A stretch of DNA of 64,000 bases from Oxynema aestuarii AP17 (GCF_012295525.1 NZ_CP051167.1:930001-994000); one strand, 5' to 3'; counted from the first letter of the stretch, positions 46,095-55,944 are shown. The notes: a model not told the origin generated them from the letters alone. Translations and numbers: made by a program.

Positions 46095-48841
46095 AGCGAG
46101 TAAAAACATATTTAATTTGGAGTCTTCTCGGTTTATTGTTAGCGGGAATCACTCCGGTTTCTATCCTCGCTCATTCGGCTCATCCCACCCAAGTTTCCCA
46201 ACTTCCGAATATTTCCCAACAGGGTTCGGAGTTGGTCGAACGCGGTCGAGAATTTTACGAGACTGGAGACTATCAAAATGCGGTAACGGCTTTAACTCAA
46301 GCCCGCGACTTATATCGTCAACAGGGAAAAGTTTTGAATGAGGCGATCGCGTCGAGTTATTTATCCTTAGTTTATCAAAAAATTGGGGATTGGCAAGCTG
46401 CCGAACGGTCAATTTTATCCAGTTTAGAAGCCCTTCCCCTAACGGGGGGAACCGATGCCGAAAGGCAAACTCGCGCCCTCGCGCTCAATACAAAAGGACA
46501 GTATCAATTACAAGTCGGACAAGCAGAATCCGCTTTTGAAACTTGGGAGCAAGCCGAGCAGGATTACGCTAGTGTAAATGATACGAAAGGCATTTTGGGA
46601 ACGCAAATTAATCAAGCCTTAGCCTTAGAGCAAATGGGTCATTATCGGCGTTCTTGCAATAGTTTATTGAAGGGGTTGGGAGTGCCAGGGAAAACCTGCG
46701 ATCGCTTACCGAAAGGTGAGGCTGAATTAAAGGAATTTGTCGCAGAATTTGAAGCAATTGAAAATTTGGAATTGCGGGCGCTTGGCTTACGAAGTTTGGG
46801 CAATGCGTTACGGGCGATCGGGCAGTTGGAAGCTTCGGAATGGGTGTTGAATGAGAGTCTGAAATTAAGCGATCGCCTCAATTCATCGGAATTACAAAGT
46901 TTGAATTTCCTACAATTAGGACATACCCTTGCAGCTTTAGCCAATCGCCAAAAAAACTACGGTTTAGAAGCAGAATCAAAACAAACTTTAGAAAAGGCAG
47001 TCCAGCTCTATCAAAAAGTAACTATAACTGCCGATAAGCCATTATTAAAAGTTTTAGCCAATCTCGGTATTTTACAATCTTATTTGTCCGATGATTTCGC
47101 GATCGATGACGAGAAAATTAGCGATTTAGTTGCAACTATCCAATCTGAATTAAATACTTTAAACTCCAGTGCTACTTTAGTTCGAGTGAGGCTTGATTTG
47201 GCGTGCAGTTTAATGAACTGCAATTCATTACAAGAAAACGATCGCCCTGCTTTGAATTTTTTGTCCGACAAAGAACTTGAAACTCTCATCATTACCGCCT
47301 TACAAGATGCGGAAACCCTAAATCATCAACGGCTCATTTCTACAGCAAAAGGAACTTTAGCTAAGTATTACGAATTTTATGCCAGTAACTCTCAAGAATT
47401 AACCGAAAAAAATTGGCAAGAAGCTAAGCAGCTTACCGAACAAGCACTTGAAGATTCTGAAGCTATAGCAGCGCGAGATCTGGCTTATCAGTGGAAATGG
47501 CAACTGGGACGCTTATTGGCGAGTCAAGGGAATCGAGAAGGGGCGATCTCCTATTATCAAAAAGCGATTGAAGACCTCGATATTCTTCGTAACGATCTGC
47601 TTAAAATCGATCCAGATATTCAATTTTCATTTCGAGATAATGTCGAACAAGTTTATCGAGATTTCGTCGATCTTCTTTTGAAAAATCCGAAAACAGAAAA
47701 CTTAAATATAGCCCGCGAACAAATTGATAAATTACAACTGGCTCAATTAGAAAACTATCTCAATTGCCGCTTGGATTCAACGGTCGTACCCCAAAAGATT
47801 ATCCCGCCAGGAACTGCTGTTATTTACCCCATTATTTTGCGCGATCGTTTGGAAGTCATTGTCGAATTAGAAGGAGGGAAATTATATCATTATCCCCCTC
47901 AATTGATTGAGGAAGCATCGATAGAATCTCGTTTAAAAGAATTCCGCATAGAATTAGAAACGCAAGGTTTTAGTCAAAAAGGTAAAAATATTGCTCGACA
48001 AATTTATGATTGGTTAATTGCTCCCGGCGAACAACAGAATATCTTGAATGACGAAACGATAACACTGGTTTTTGTTCTCGATGGGAACTTAAGAAGTATT
48101 CCCATAGGGAGTCTTTATGACGGAGAGCAATATCTAATTGAAAAATATGCGATCGCCCTATCTTTGAACTTAAATATTCCCGTCTCTCAACCCCCCGAAA
48201 ACTTAACTACACTTCTGGGGGGACTTTCTGTAGATCCACAATTTCGTAACTTACCGGAATTACCTGCAGTAAAAAATGAACTTCAAACGATTCAAGAAAT
48301 CATTCAATCAGAAGTTTTATTAGACCAAGACTTAACCTTAAATAGTTTAGAAAACGCAACGCAGTTTTCAGACTACCCAATTGTGCATTTAGCAACTCAC
48401 GGTCAGTTCAGTTCTAATCCTCAAGAAACATTTCTAATTGTTTATCCCGATCCTTCAAGTAATGAGGACGACAGAATTATTGATTTAGAAGAATTAAGTA
48501 ATTTACTGCAAAGAGGCGATCGCAGACCGATAGAATTACTGGTTTTGAGTGCATGTGAAACGGCTAAAAATGATAACCGTGCGACATTAGGAATTGCAGG
48601 GGTAACCATTAGAGCTGGTGCACGCAGTACCTTGGCTTCTTTATGGACTGTTAACGATACCTCAACAGCAACACTCATGCAAGAATTTTACCGAAATTTA
48701 ATCGAACGAGGATTAACTAAAGCTGAAGCACTCCGCCAAAGCCAAATTAAATTACTAGAACAGGAATATATCTATGACGATCCATTATTTTGGGCTCCTT
48801 ATGTTTTAGTTGGGAATTGGGAAAGCCTTTTTAATTCTTGA
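46046..48841 (+). CDS. TPR-CHAT domain protease, exported
   Basis: A 931-residue protein. A signal or anchor helix lies near residues 20-43 (YLIWSLLGLLLAGITPVSILA). TPR-like helical repeats fill about 60-520 (ELVERGREFYETGDYQNAVTAL and similar). The CHAT caspase-like domain occupies about 600-931 with His785 (HLATHGQFSS) and Cys837 (LSACETAKND), so the catalytic dyad is intact; the end WAPYVLVGNW is typical. The ATG at 46046, preceded by GAGGGAAC, lies inside the end of the preceding secretion gene in another frame, which implies translational coupling. Such proteins are common beside cyanobacterial two-partner-secretion genes. The substrate is unknown. Confidence 0.92.
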   Translation: MARKWGAFLRQFYSFLKRVKTYLIWSLLGLLLAGITPVSILAHSAHPTQVSQLPNISQQGSELVERGREFYETGDYQNAVTALTQARDLYRQQGKVLNEAIASSYLSLVYQKIGDWQAAERSILSSLEALPLTGGTDAERQTRALALNTKGQYQLQVGQAESAFETWEQAEQDYASVNDTKGILGTQINQALALEQMGHYRRSCNSLLKGLGVPGKTCDRLPKGEAELKEFVAEFEAIENLELRALGLRSLGNALRAIGQLEASEWVLNESLKLSDRLNSSELQSLNFLQLGHTLAALANRQKNYGLEAESKQTLEKAVQLYQKVTITADKPLLKVLANLGILQSYLSDDFAIDDEKISDLVATIQSELNTLNSSATLVRVRLDLACSLMNCNSLQENDRPALNFLSDKELETLIITALQDAETLNHQRLISTAKGTLAKYYEFYASNSQELTEKNWQEAKQLTEQALEDSEAIAARDLAYQWKWQLGRLLASQGNREGAISYYQKAIEDLDILRNDLLKIDPDIQFSFRDNVEQVYRDFVDLLLKNPKTENLNIAREQIDKLQLAQLENYLNCRLDSTVVPQKIIPPGTAVIYPIILRDRLEVIVELEGGKLYHYPPQLIEEASIESRLKEFRIELETQGFSQKGKNIARQIYDWLIAPGEQQNILNDETITLVFVLDGNLRSIPIGSLYDGEQYLIEKYAIALSLNLNIPVSQPPENLTTLLGGLSVDPQFRNLPELPAVKNELQTIQEIIQSEVLLDQDLTLNSLENATQFSDYPIVHLATHGQFSSNPQETFLIVYPDPSSNEDDRIIDLEELSNLLQRGDRRPIELLVLSACETAKNDNRATLGIAGVTIRAGARSTLASLWTVNDTSTATLMQEFYRNLIERGLTKAEALRQSQIKLLEQEYIYDDPLFWAPYVLVGNWESLFNS

Positions 48842-48857
48842 AGCCTCCCCAATCTAT

Positions 48858-49661
48858 TTATTTCACCACTAAGGGAGAACAATGCAAGGTCTCATTTGCA
48901 ATTTCTTCAAATCCTACTTGGACTAAAAATTCACGCCAGTTTTGAGACACCATCGGATCTTGAGGATTTTGGCACTTCTGTTCCGCTAATTGAGCGATGG
49001 TTTCGTGCCAAATTCCATTTCTCGCGTAAATATGCGATTCTTCATCATCACTGAGGGCTAATTCTTGTTGTAATTGAGTCGGATCGATCCGTTCGATCCA
49101 ACTATTAACTGTTGGATTTTTAGCCGGACTTGTCGGATCGCAAACTAAAGAAAAGTACCATTGGTATTCATTACCTATCGGTAAAGGCTTACCGAGTGGT
49201 AAGCGAAAATAAAAAATACCCACTTCTCCAGGTAATGCAATTTCAATCGGATATTCAATCAGATTTATAATTCTCAAGTGAGCTGTTTTAATATTAGAAG
49301 AAATTTCAGGAATATAAACCCAAAAAGTGGGGTACTCTTCGATTGTCCAACCCATTGTATAGGTAAAACCTTCAGGTAATTGAGATATTCCCGGATCTTG
49401 ATTATCTGGTGTCAAAGGAGTTAGTGCAATTGGCGACGCAACCAATTCTTCACAATCACCTCGTTCGGAACCATTAGTTGTATTTGAAGGTTTTCCTCTA
49501 TCTGGAGGATCGTAAAGTGGAGGTTCTTCACTTTTATAGAAGTTGTTTAAATTATTGCTAGTTTTGCCAAAGATGTTTCCGGCTGAAATACCGACTAAAT
49601 AAGTTAATATACTCAAAGAAGAAGTGGCGAATAAAACAACGAAATTGACTTTGGTTTTCAT
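48858..49661 (-). CDS. DUF928 exported protein
   Basis: A 267-residue protein. An N-terminal helix (NFVVLFATSSLSILTYLVGISAG) is a signal peptide or anchor. The mature part has RGDCEELVASPIALTPLTPD, GWTIEEYPTFWVYIPEIS and YQWYFSLVCDPTSPAKNPTVNSWIERI, which identify DUF928, a family nearly confined to cyanobacteria and found beside CHAT and haemagglutinin genes. It is last in a four-gene operon (27 bp after the CHAT-CHASE2 gene). AAGGAT precedes the ATG. Its 3' end is 16 bp from that of the convergent TPR-CHAT gene. Function unknown; the fold is likely all-beta and periplasmic. Confidence 0.88.
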   Translation of the reverse strand: MKTKVNFVVLFATSSLSILTYLVGISAGNIFGKTSNNLNNFYKSEEPPLYDPPDRGKPSNTTNGSERGDCEELVASPIALTPLTPDNQDPGISQLPEGFTYTMGWTIEEYPTFWVYIPEISSNIKTAHLRIINLIEYPIEIALPGEVGIFYFRLPLGKPLPIGNEYQWYFSLVCDPTSPAKNPTVNSWIERIDPTQLQQELALSDDEESHIYARNGIWHETIAQLAEQKCQNPQDPMVSQNWREFLVQVGFEEIANETLHCSPLVVK

Positions 49662-49688
49662 TTCTTATCCTTCCGATTACAAGAAAAA

Positions 49689-52004
49689 TTATTTTTTACT
49701 GTATTTTAAATACATCAAAGTTGCCAAAACAGAAAACAAGGCAGGAATAAAAGGAAGCCATAAACCAAAATTTAAAGATAGAACATAGCTAATCATTAGA
49801 AACAATACTACCAAAGAAATTTTCATTTGTTTGATAATTTTTGATTTGAAAAATTTAACAAAAATTGCACTTATTAAACTTAATAGATAAATATAAAGAT
49901 GCTCGAAAAAAGGAGGCATAAAATACAGTAAAGGTCGTCGATTTTCTACTGCACTCAATAATTGACTAGTTTTGTGAGCATGAATCAGTAGAGATGGCCA
50001 TTCTCCGTATGGCGTTAAATCGTGGAATTCTTGTTTTATTTTTTCTGATAAATATCCAATAATAACAATTTTATTGCTGAATATATTTATATTTTTTTCG
50101 TTAAAAAGCTGCTCTAAATTGATTTTTTCTATAAATGGATCTCCTGCTCGGTAATTGAGTAAAATTTGAGAGCCTTTTCCGTCATGAATTTGATAACTTC
50201 CGATCGCGCGATCGAGTGGTAGTAGCTGAATTTCAGTATCCCCCCATAAAATGACTGAATCGTTATGATTGTTTCGATCTATTTTTTTATTTTTTTGCCA
50301 AAGATACCATCTAGCTAATTGAAAACTTAAAGAATTAGAACTCGTACAGGAGTTTTTCGATCCGTTTTGTGTAATGTTTAATAAATGACGACGAATGACT
50401 CCATCCGAATCGGGTTTAAAATTTGTAAAAGTTAAACGTTTTGGATCTAATCCAGGTGGGGGTTGACTTCCGGTGTAGTTATCAGAGTCTTCAAAATGGC
50501 AAACCCCCAAAATATTTTTATTGGATTCTTGAAAATATTTTTCTAACTCCGATCTACCTGGCGATGATTCTAGGTCTCTATAAATATTTAATCCAATTAC
50601 TAGAGGTTTATATTGGTTCACTTTTTGAAGAATTTTTAAAGTCGTTGCGTCACTAATACTCTCGCCTTCATTTAAACGTTCTAAATCGTCATCGGTAATT
50701 GTAACGAGTACAATGCGATCGTCTGGATCTTCGGCTAATCGTAACGGGAGGGCGCGATCGTAAGCCCACATTTCTAAAGGTTGCAACCAGCCAAAAGAGC
50801 GAATGGTGATGACTCCCAGTGAAACTAAAAGACTGGCAATTGCCGCCGTTTTTAGTTTACGTAAAATACGGCGCGATCGCCACTTCGGATACCGATATCG
50901 GCGCGTACTTAATAAATCTTGCCATCGGGGAGTAAACTGACCGGAATGCTGGCAAACGATGGGTAACCAGGTGGCGCCGGGTAACTCTTTTCCTTCCGCT
51001 TCTAATGCCTCTTGCGCTTTACGGACGGCAGTTTGTAAAAGTTTGCCACTCGAATATTCGGTCAAAAACTCTTTTAAAAACCGTTGGGCGACACGATCGG
51101 GTACCGCTTCTTTCATAACGACGATCGCCGGAATTTTTAAAGAGGCTAATTCGTTGGCTAATGCTAAACCTTGACAGGAGTTAAATATTGCTAATTTTAA
51201 ACCCCGATCGCGCGCCGCTTGCAACGCATTTTTAAACTCGTATACCTCCAACGATTCCCGTTCGTTAATATAAATTCGACCGCGATCGCCCAGACTTTCA
51301 CTATGTCCGGCAAAAAAGAGAATATCCCAACCTCTTTTATCTCGAATGGCTTCAATTAAACTGCGAGCACTGGGCTTATCCAAAAAATGCGGCTCGGTAT
51401 TTGTTAACCCTTGAATAGCTTCGCGGTCTGGCGATAAATTTAAACCGCGATCGTTGCCTAAAATCGATAAAATCCGAACACGTTCGTGATGGGCGATCGC
51501 CCCTCCAGAAGGAGCTTGGAAATCGGGCAACATAAAGCCAATGCCAACATCGGGATACTGCTCTAATAAATCCCAAGCATACCAAGGTAATTTCCACAAA
51601 AGCTTGTCATTGGTTTTGATGACAAGATAAAACTCATGGCTATAGATCTTGAATTGGCTTTTCAATTCTTCACGAACCGTTCGCCAATGTTCGTTCCCCC
51701 CTTCAATGAGCCAGTTTTTCAGACTAGCTTCTGTTCGGCGTACTAAGTCCAAACAGGCATCGCGATCGTCTTTAACCGAACTATTTGTGGGTAAGGCTTC
51801 GTCAATCTCCCACCCTCGAAGATGTCTGAGAGTGACAAATTTGTCTGACCAAGTTTCATAGAGCATCTGCAGTTCGGAATTGGGCGCAAGTCTGGCCTGC
51901 GATCGCTCGAAAATTAAGCGTCCATTCTGCTCTATTTGAACGGAAAAACTCAATCCCTGTTGTAAATTCCCCGTATCGACTTTGAGAAAAGCGATCGTGA
52001 CCAT
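49689..52004 (-). CDS. Membrane CHAT-CHASE2 protein (sensor protease)
   Basis: A 771-residue protein. The N-terminal ~360 residues form a CHAT caspase-like domain with His234 (FFAGHSES) and Cys277 (IFNSCQGL), both intact. One membrane helix (about 386-402) leads to a CHASE2 domain (about 405-690; LEMWAYDRALPLRL, DDRIVLVTITDDDLERL, IVIIGYLSEK), which is extracytoplasmic in known proteins, and three helices near the C-terminus follow. The layout suggests that a signal sensed in the periplasm controls a protease in the cytoplasm. It is third in the operon, 24 bp after the DUF1822 gene and 27 bp before the DUF928 gene. Confidence 0.92.
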   Translation of the reverse strand: MVTIAFLKVDTGNLQQGLSFSVQIEQNGRLIFERSQARLAPNSELQMLYETWSDKFVTLRHLRGWEIDEALPTNSSVKDDRDACLDLVRRTEASLKNWLIEGGNEHWRTVREELKSQFKIYSHEFYLVIKTNDKLLWKLPWYAWDLLEQYPDVGIGFMLPDFQAPSGGAIAHHERVRILSILGNDRGLNLSPDREAIQGLTNTEPHFLDKPSARSLIEAIRDKRGWDILFFAGHSESLGDRGRIYINERESLEVYEFKNALQAARDRGLKLAIFNSCQGLALANELASLKIPAIVVMKEAVPDRVAQRFLKEFLTEYSSGKLLQTAVRKAQEALEAEGKELPGATWLPIVCQHSGQFTPRWQDLLSTRRYRYPKWRSRRILRKLKTAAIASLLVSLGVITIRSFGWLQPLEMWAYDRALPLRLAEDPDDRIVLVTITDDDLERLNEGESISDATTLKILQKVNQYKPLVIGLNIYRDLESSPGRSELEKYFQESNKNILGVCHFEDSDNYTGSQPPPGLDPKRLTFTNFKPDSDGVIRRHLLNITQNGSKNSCTSSNSLSFQLARWYLWQKNKKIDRNNHNDSVILWGDTEIQLLPLDRAIGSYQIHDGKGSQILLNYRAGDPFIEKINLEQLFNEKNINIFSNKIVIIGYLSEKIKQEFHDLTPYGEWPSLLIHAHKTSQLLSAVENRRPLLYFMPPFFEHLYIYLLSLISAIFVKFFKSKIIKQMKISLVVLFLMISYVLSLNFGLWLPFIPALFSVLATLMYLKYSKK

Positions 52005-52028
52005 AATGAACCCTTTAACCTTCTGAAC

Positions 52029-53528
52029 TCAGGCGATAAACGTTTCAGTGAATTCGCGATCGTTCGACGTCACTCGAACTTGAAATATCGTTCCCGAGGG
52101 TGGAGTAAAACGGAGTTGGATTGAATTATCTTTTCCTTCTCCTGCCGTATCGCTGCGAGCTTCAACCTCTAACTTAGGAATAACTTCTCCAGTCTCTGAT
52201 AGAATACTCAATTTTAATCCAGTAGGCAACTCTTCATTGACCGATCGCACCTGCACGAAAACTCCTAATCGCTCCTCATCCTTGGGAATAATGGCAATAA
52301 TTAAGGCAATTTCACGAGCATGTAAGCGTAAACCCAAATCGATTAATTTTGCTTTCTTAGTTCCCGATATTGGATTTCCCGGATCTATTTTTCCTAAACT
52401 TAAAGCAGCTTGCCAGCGCATTTCCTCATCTTTTTCTATCTTGAGGAGATCGCTTAAGGCGGCGATCGCCTCTGGATGTCCCCGACCGATTTCTCCTAAA
52501 ACTCCTGCCGCATGATAGCGTAAGTTTTTCTTTTGATAGGGTTCTAGTAAAGAAATAATCGGCGAAATAGCAGCTTCCGATTTTGAGTCAATTGGTTCTG
52601 TTAAGTGTCTGTCTATACTTAAATGACCGCGAACGGGACTAGGTTCTAGAGGTTCAAACAAGCTGTCAAAAGATTGCCATCCTTCTTTTAATATTTTTTG
52701 AGTTTCTTCGGCGATCGCCCCCAACCACTTTTTTAAAGTAATCGGTTCTGTAGAGTTGTTTTTCTCAGTTAAATCTTCTCCCATCTTGCGAGCGTAAAGT
52801 TTTTTTTGATAGCTGCAATGATTTATCAAGCTCAACCATTTATCGGTAGAAATATCAGTTCTAAGCCGAGGAGAATAGAGAGCTGCATCGCCCAACATAT
52901 TTAATAACTGCTCGACTTCTCCAGGCTCGATCTGAGGGAGATCGGGGAGAGGTTCGCGAACTTTTAAGTTATCCGTTAAATCGATAAGATTTAAATCGCG
53001 AACTAATGCATTGAATTCCATCGTGTACGTGCGATCGCTCTCTCTATGATGAGCGACTGTTTTCAGTTGTTGGTGAGTGGTAAACCCTTCAATCTTCAGC
53101 CAGTTTTCTTGCTCTTCGAGATCTAAATTAACGGCAACAGCTAAATAGTAGTCTCCACAATATGCGGGACAATCTACCCATTCTTGAGGAACTACAAACT
53201 CCCTACATTCCTCAATTTCGTAAGGAATTAACACGATTCTAATCTCGCCAATTTGTAATGCAGTTCCAGAGACAAATTCTAAAGACTGAAATAATTGCTC
53301 TTCCCGGGGCCATTTCAAAGGCTTTTCTAGTCCTTCTTCCTCCGTCCATTCGTGAAAAAATGGTAATAAAGTATCGAGACAAATTCGATTGAGATAAGCC
53401 GTGTAACGACTTAATGGATTAGATTGATTTTGAGCCAGTTGCCATCCTGTTTCCCTAATCATTTTAGGAATAGAAATCGAAAAGGTATGAGTTTCTCTAC
53501 CCGTATGAGTGCGACGATCTTTCAACAT
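52029..53528 (-). CDS. DUF1822 protein with HEAT repeats
   Basis: A 499-residue soluble protein. The N-terminal ~230 residues match DUF1822 (YLNRICLDTLLPFF, CREFVVPQEWVDCPAYCGDYYLAVAVN), a cyanobacterial family without known function. Residues ~330-400 contain two to three HEAT repeats (LRYHAAGVLGEIGRGHPEAIAALSDLLK), a protein-binding surface, and the end (RVTSNDREFTETFIA) is a beta domain. GGGGAG lies just upstream of the ATG, and the gene begins 10 bp after the sigma-like gene, so they are cotranscribed. It is plausibly the adaptor between the sigma-like factor and CHAT-CHASE2; that is an inference from order only. Confidence 0.88.
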   Translation of the reverse strand: MLKDRRTHTGRETHTFSISIPKMIRETGWQLAQNQSNPLSRYTAYLNRICLDTLLPFFHEWTEEEGLEKPLKWPREEQLFQSLEFVSGTALQIGEIRIVLIPYEIEECREFVVPQEWVDCPAYCGDYYLAVAVNLDLEEQENWLKIEGFTTHQQLKTVAHHRESDRTYTMEFNALVRDLNLIDLTDNLKVREPLPDLPQIEPGEVEQLLNMLGDAALYSPRLRTDISTDKWLSLINHCSYQKKLYARKMGEDLTEKNNSTEPITLKKWLGAIAEETQKILKEGWQSFDSLFEPLEPSPVRGHLSIDRHLTEPIDSKSEAAISPIISLLEPYQKKNLRYHAAGVLGEIGRGHPEAIAALSDLLKIEKDEEMRWQAALSLGKIDPGNPISGTKKAKLIDLGLRLHAREIALIIAIIPKDEERLGVFVQVRSVNEELPTGLKLSILSETGEVIPKLEVEARSDTAGEGKDNSIQLRFTPPSGTIFQVRVTSNDREFTETFIA

Positions 53529-53538
53529 AGTTCTCCCC

Positions 53539-55317
53539 TTATGAGTATTGATTCCAATCTTGTTGTTCTAGCCATTGTGAAAGGATTCGGGATATTTTTT
53601 CCCAAGATTTCAAATTTTCTATATAAACACCTAGATTTTGCGTCAACCAGTTTTGGAGATATAATTCCAAAACTTCTAAGGAAATTGATGTGTTATAGTT
53701 TTTGGCTTTGCCATCTTGGTGGGATAACCCCGATCCATTTTCTATTGTCAAAGTTTCGAGTAAATCACTGTTCGTGACTTCCTGTAACAAAGTGTTCAAG
53801 GCATTTCGATAAAAACACTCCAACCAAGAATTGATATATCGATCGATCCATCCTTCTAGTTCGTACAAAAGTTGTTGTTTTAATTGATTTTCGATTTTTT
53901 CCAGTGTAGCTAATTCTTCAGAATTTAGTGATTCCTCTTGAAAACCCGAGGAAAAAGAGGGATCGCGTCTTAGCAGATCGCCTAAAAACCGACGGTCTTC
54001 ACTGTCTAAAGCCTCAACTGCTTCAATTAACGCCTTCTCAATCAAATCGGAGCGATCGGCTGTAGGATACTTCGATCGCAGCCAGCGACGCACATACTGA
54101 AGAATCCATCCATCGGGGTTGCTAGATTGTTTTAAGCACTTTGCCAATCGCCTTTTATACCTAGCCACCAACCGAGAGATTTTATATTGTTGGATTTCCA
54201 GACATTTGCCGATATCCGATTGAGTTAAGTTGATTCCATAATAAAGGAATAAAACTTTATCCGGATCGACGGGAATGCTTGATTTACCAATTTGAATTTT
54301 AAGAATATTTTTACACTGGTTGAGTTCCTGTTCTAATTGAGAATCACTAAATCCCGAGAACAATGATGGAGGTGTTTCTAGAGTGTCTAGACTGTCTGGA
54401 CTGTCTGGAGTTTCTAGATCGGGGATTTCCGCAGTAGAGATTAGAGTGTTTGAATTGGTTTGCCGCAAGCTTTCCCAACAATTTTCCATCCATCTTTTGA
54501 GTTGTAAGGCACTGAGATCGATGGAGTAAGAAGAAATTTCTAAAGGAACTGAAGGTAAGATTCGTTCTGCATTAAAACAATTGGCAGCTTCTTGAAAATC
54601 TTCAAGTTTGGGTTCGAGCCATTTACTTCCTGAGATGCGGGTGGGGGATTGAATATGATTGATGAGATAAACTTTTTTGAAAATCTTACGTCCCCACAAA
54701 AATTGGGTGATTTGTGGTTCTCTATAACCATTCATTTCTAAGGCATATTTGAGATCTTCTTCACTGGTTTTATAAAACCGTCTCCATTTGGAGACGCGCC
54801 CAAAATTCAATTCAGCTTTGAGCGTATTGCGTAGAATTTGATGAATATAGGTTTCTAAAAGGGCTCCTCGTTGGGGATCGTATTTCTCAAGCCACTCTTT
54901 TAACTGTTGCTCGTTACCGACCGTTCCTCGCAGAATACTTAGAGAATCTTCAATGGGAAGTTCGGGGCAATGAGAGGCTGACTGATTAACAACTTGGCAG
55001 CAAGTTCGTTCAAAAAAACTAATTAAATGGGCGATCGCCAGTTGTTCCCGGCGAAAAGATTCCCATGCTTCTCGATCGTCCGGACTGCCGTTAATGGCAA
55101 GATCGCGCCAAAAGAGGGCTAATTCGGTCTCGGCTTCATGGGAGGGGCGATCGCACAGCAGCGCGAATTCGGGATGATTGGCTCGATAAAGCTCGAAATT
55201 CCGCCGCAGTCGAGGTTGGGACTGCAATCGTGGGATGAGACGCCCTCCTTCACTCGTGAATGCCAAAACGCTTGTAAATCGTTCGGCGAAGTGACGCGGT
55301 TCTGGAAAGTAGACCAT
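53539..55317 (-). CDS. Sigma factor-like helix-turn-helix protein
   Basis: A 592-residue protein and first in the four-gene operon. Residues ~360-400 (LFLYYGINLTQSDIGKCLEIQQYKISRLVARYKRRLAKCL) look like sigma region 4 with its helix-turn-helix. An upstream part (ALLETYIHQILRNTLKAEL) resembles the start of sigma region 2. A long acidic and serine/threonine-rich insertion (ETPDSPDSLDTLETP) lies between, and the C-terminal ~190 residues are helical without a known domain. Cyanobacterial operons of this kind are known to begin with such a protein. Whether it binds RNA polymerase is unproven. The ATG at 55317 has no clear ribosome binding site. Confidence 0.7.
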   Translation of the reverse strand: MVYFPEPRHFAERFTSVLAFTSEGGRLIPRLQSQPRLRRNFELYRANHPEFALLCDRPSHEAETELALFWRDLAINGSPDDREAWESFRREQLAIAHLISFFERTCCQVVNQSASHCPELPIEDSLSILRGTVGNEQQLKEWLEKYDPQRGALLETYIHQILRNTLKAELNFGRVSKWRRFYKTSEEDLKYALEMNGYREPQITQFLWGRKIFKKVYLINHIQSPTRISGSKWLEPKLEDFQEAANCFNAERILPSVPLEISSYSIDLSALQLKRWMENCWESLRQTNSNTLISTAEIPDLETPDSPDSLDTLETPPSLFSGFSDSQLEQELNQCKNILKIQIGKSSIPVDPDKVLFLYYGINLTQSDIGKCLEIQQYKISRLVARYKRRLAKCLKQSSNPDGWILQYVRRWLRSKYPTADRSDLIEKALIEAVEALDSEDRRFLGDLLRRDPSFSSGFQEESLNSEELATLEKIENQLKQQLLYELEGWIDRYINSWLECFYRNALNTLLQEVTNSDLLETLTIENGSGLSHQDGKAKNYNTSISLEVLELYLQNWLTQNLGVYIENLKSWEKISRILSQWLEQQDWNQYS

Positions 55318-55641
55318 ATTTAAGTGACTCTTGTATATAACCCGGGATACTTGAGTGGCCTCAATAGCTTTAAGCCTGCCATTGATTTATTGGAAGAGCA
55401 AGGGTTAAATTATGCAGTTTGACGGAATTTTTCCCCTCAATTTTGCAAGATGAAGGGGTTATACAAGAGGGGGCGCCGGATCGATCGAGGGGGAAAACTG
55501 CATGATGACTGTCGGACGATCCCAATAAAGTTTTCAAAGACGATCGCCAAACGTTAAACGTTCGCAGTTCTCGTTCGTCGATTCGGGTGCATCTTGGGGG
55601 CGATCGCGGCAAAACTTTGACAGAAACGGAGGTTGACCCTC
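55318..55641. other. 324-bp divergent intergenic region
   Basis: Lies between the sigma-like operon (minus) and the NfeD-like gene (plus), so it should hold the operon promoter. Inverted segments CTTGTATATAACCC (near 55330) and GGGGTTATACAAG (near 55453) are about 120 bp apart. No gene was seen; an open frame at 55370-55612 (minus) has no protein-like features. Confidence 0.5.
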
Positions 55642-55944
55642 ATGAGTGCTACTTTTTGGCAGTGGCTGACCCGATCTTTGTTCCAGCATCCGGTATCGAA
55701 CCCATCCTCTGAATTGAACCCGTCCGATTTCGATTCGATCGCGATCGTGGACGAACCGATTTACCCCTATCAATTGGGTCGGGTGCAGTTTCGTTGTTCC
55801 TGGTGGCCCGCACGCTGTTTGCAAGAAACCGTCATCTCTCCCGGTCAATTGGTTCGGGTCGTCGGTCAGCACAACATTACTTTATTGGTCGAACCCACGC
55901 GATTTTCGGTGAGAGATAAAACCCCTCAATCCCAGCCAGAGTAA
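55642..55944 (+). CDS. NfeD C-terminal-like OB-fold protein (small)
   Basis: A 100-residue protein. Its second half (LGRVQFRCSWWPARCLQET, ISPGQLVRVVGQHNITLLVEP) resembles the OB-fold found at the C-terminus of NfeD-family proteins, which otherwise accompany membrane proteases or flotillins. There is no membrane helix. GGAGG lies nine bases upstream of the ATG at 55642. It lies next to the protease-rich cluster but is separate from the operon. The family call is tentative. Confidence 0.6.
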   Translation: MSATFWQWLTRSLFQHPVSNPSSELNPSDFDSIAIVDEPIYPYQLGRVQFRCSWWPARCLQETVISPGQLVRVVGQHNITLLVEPTRFSVRDKTPQSQPE

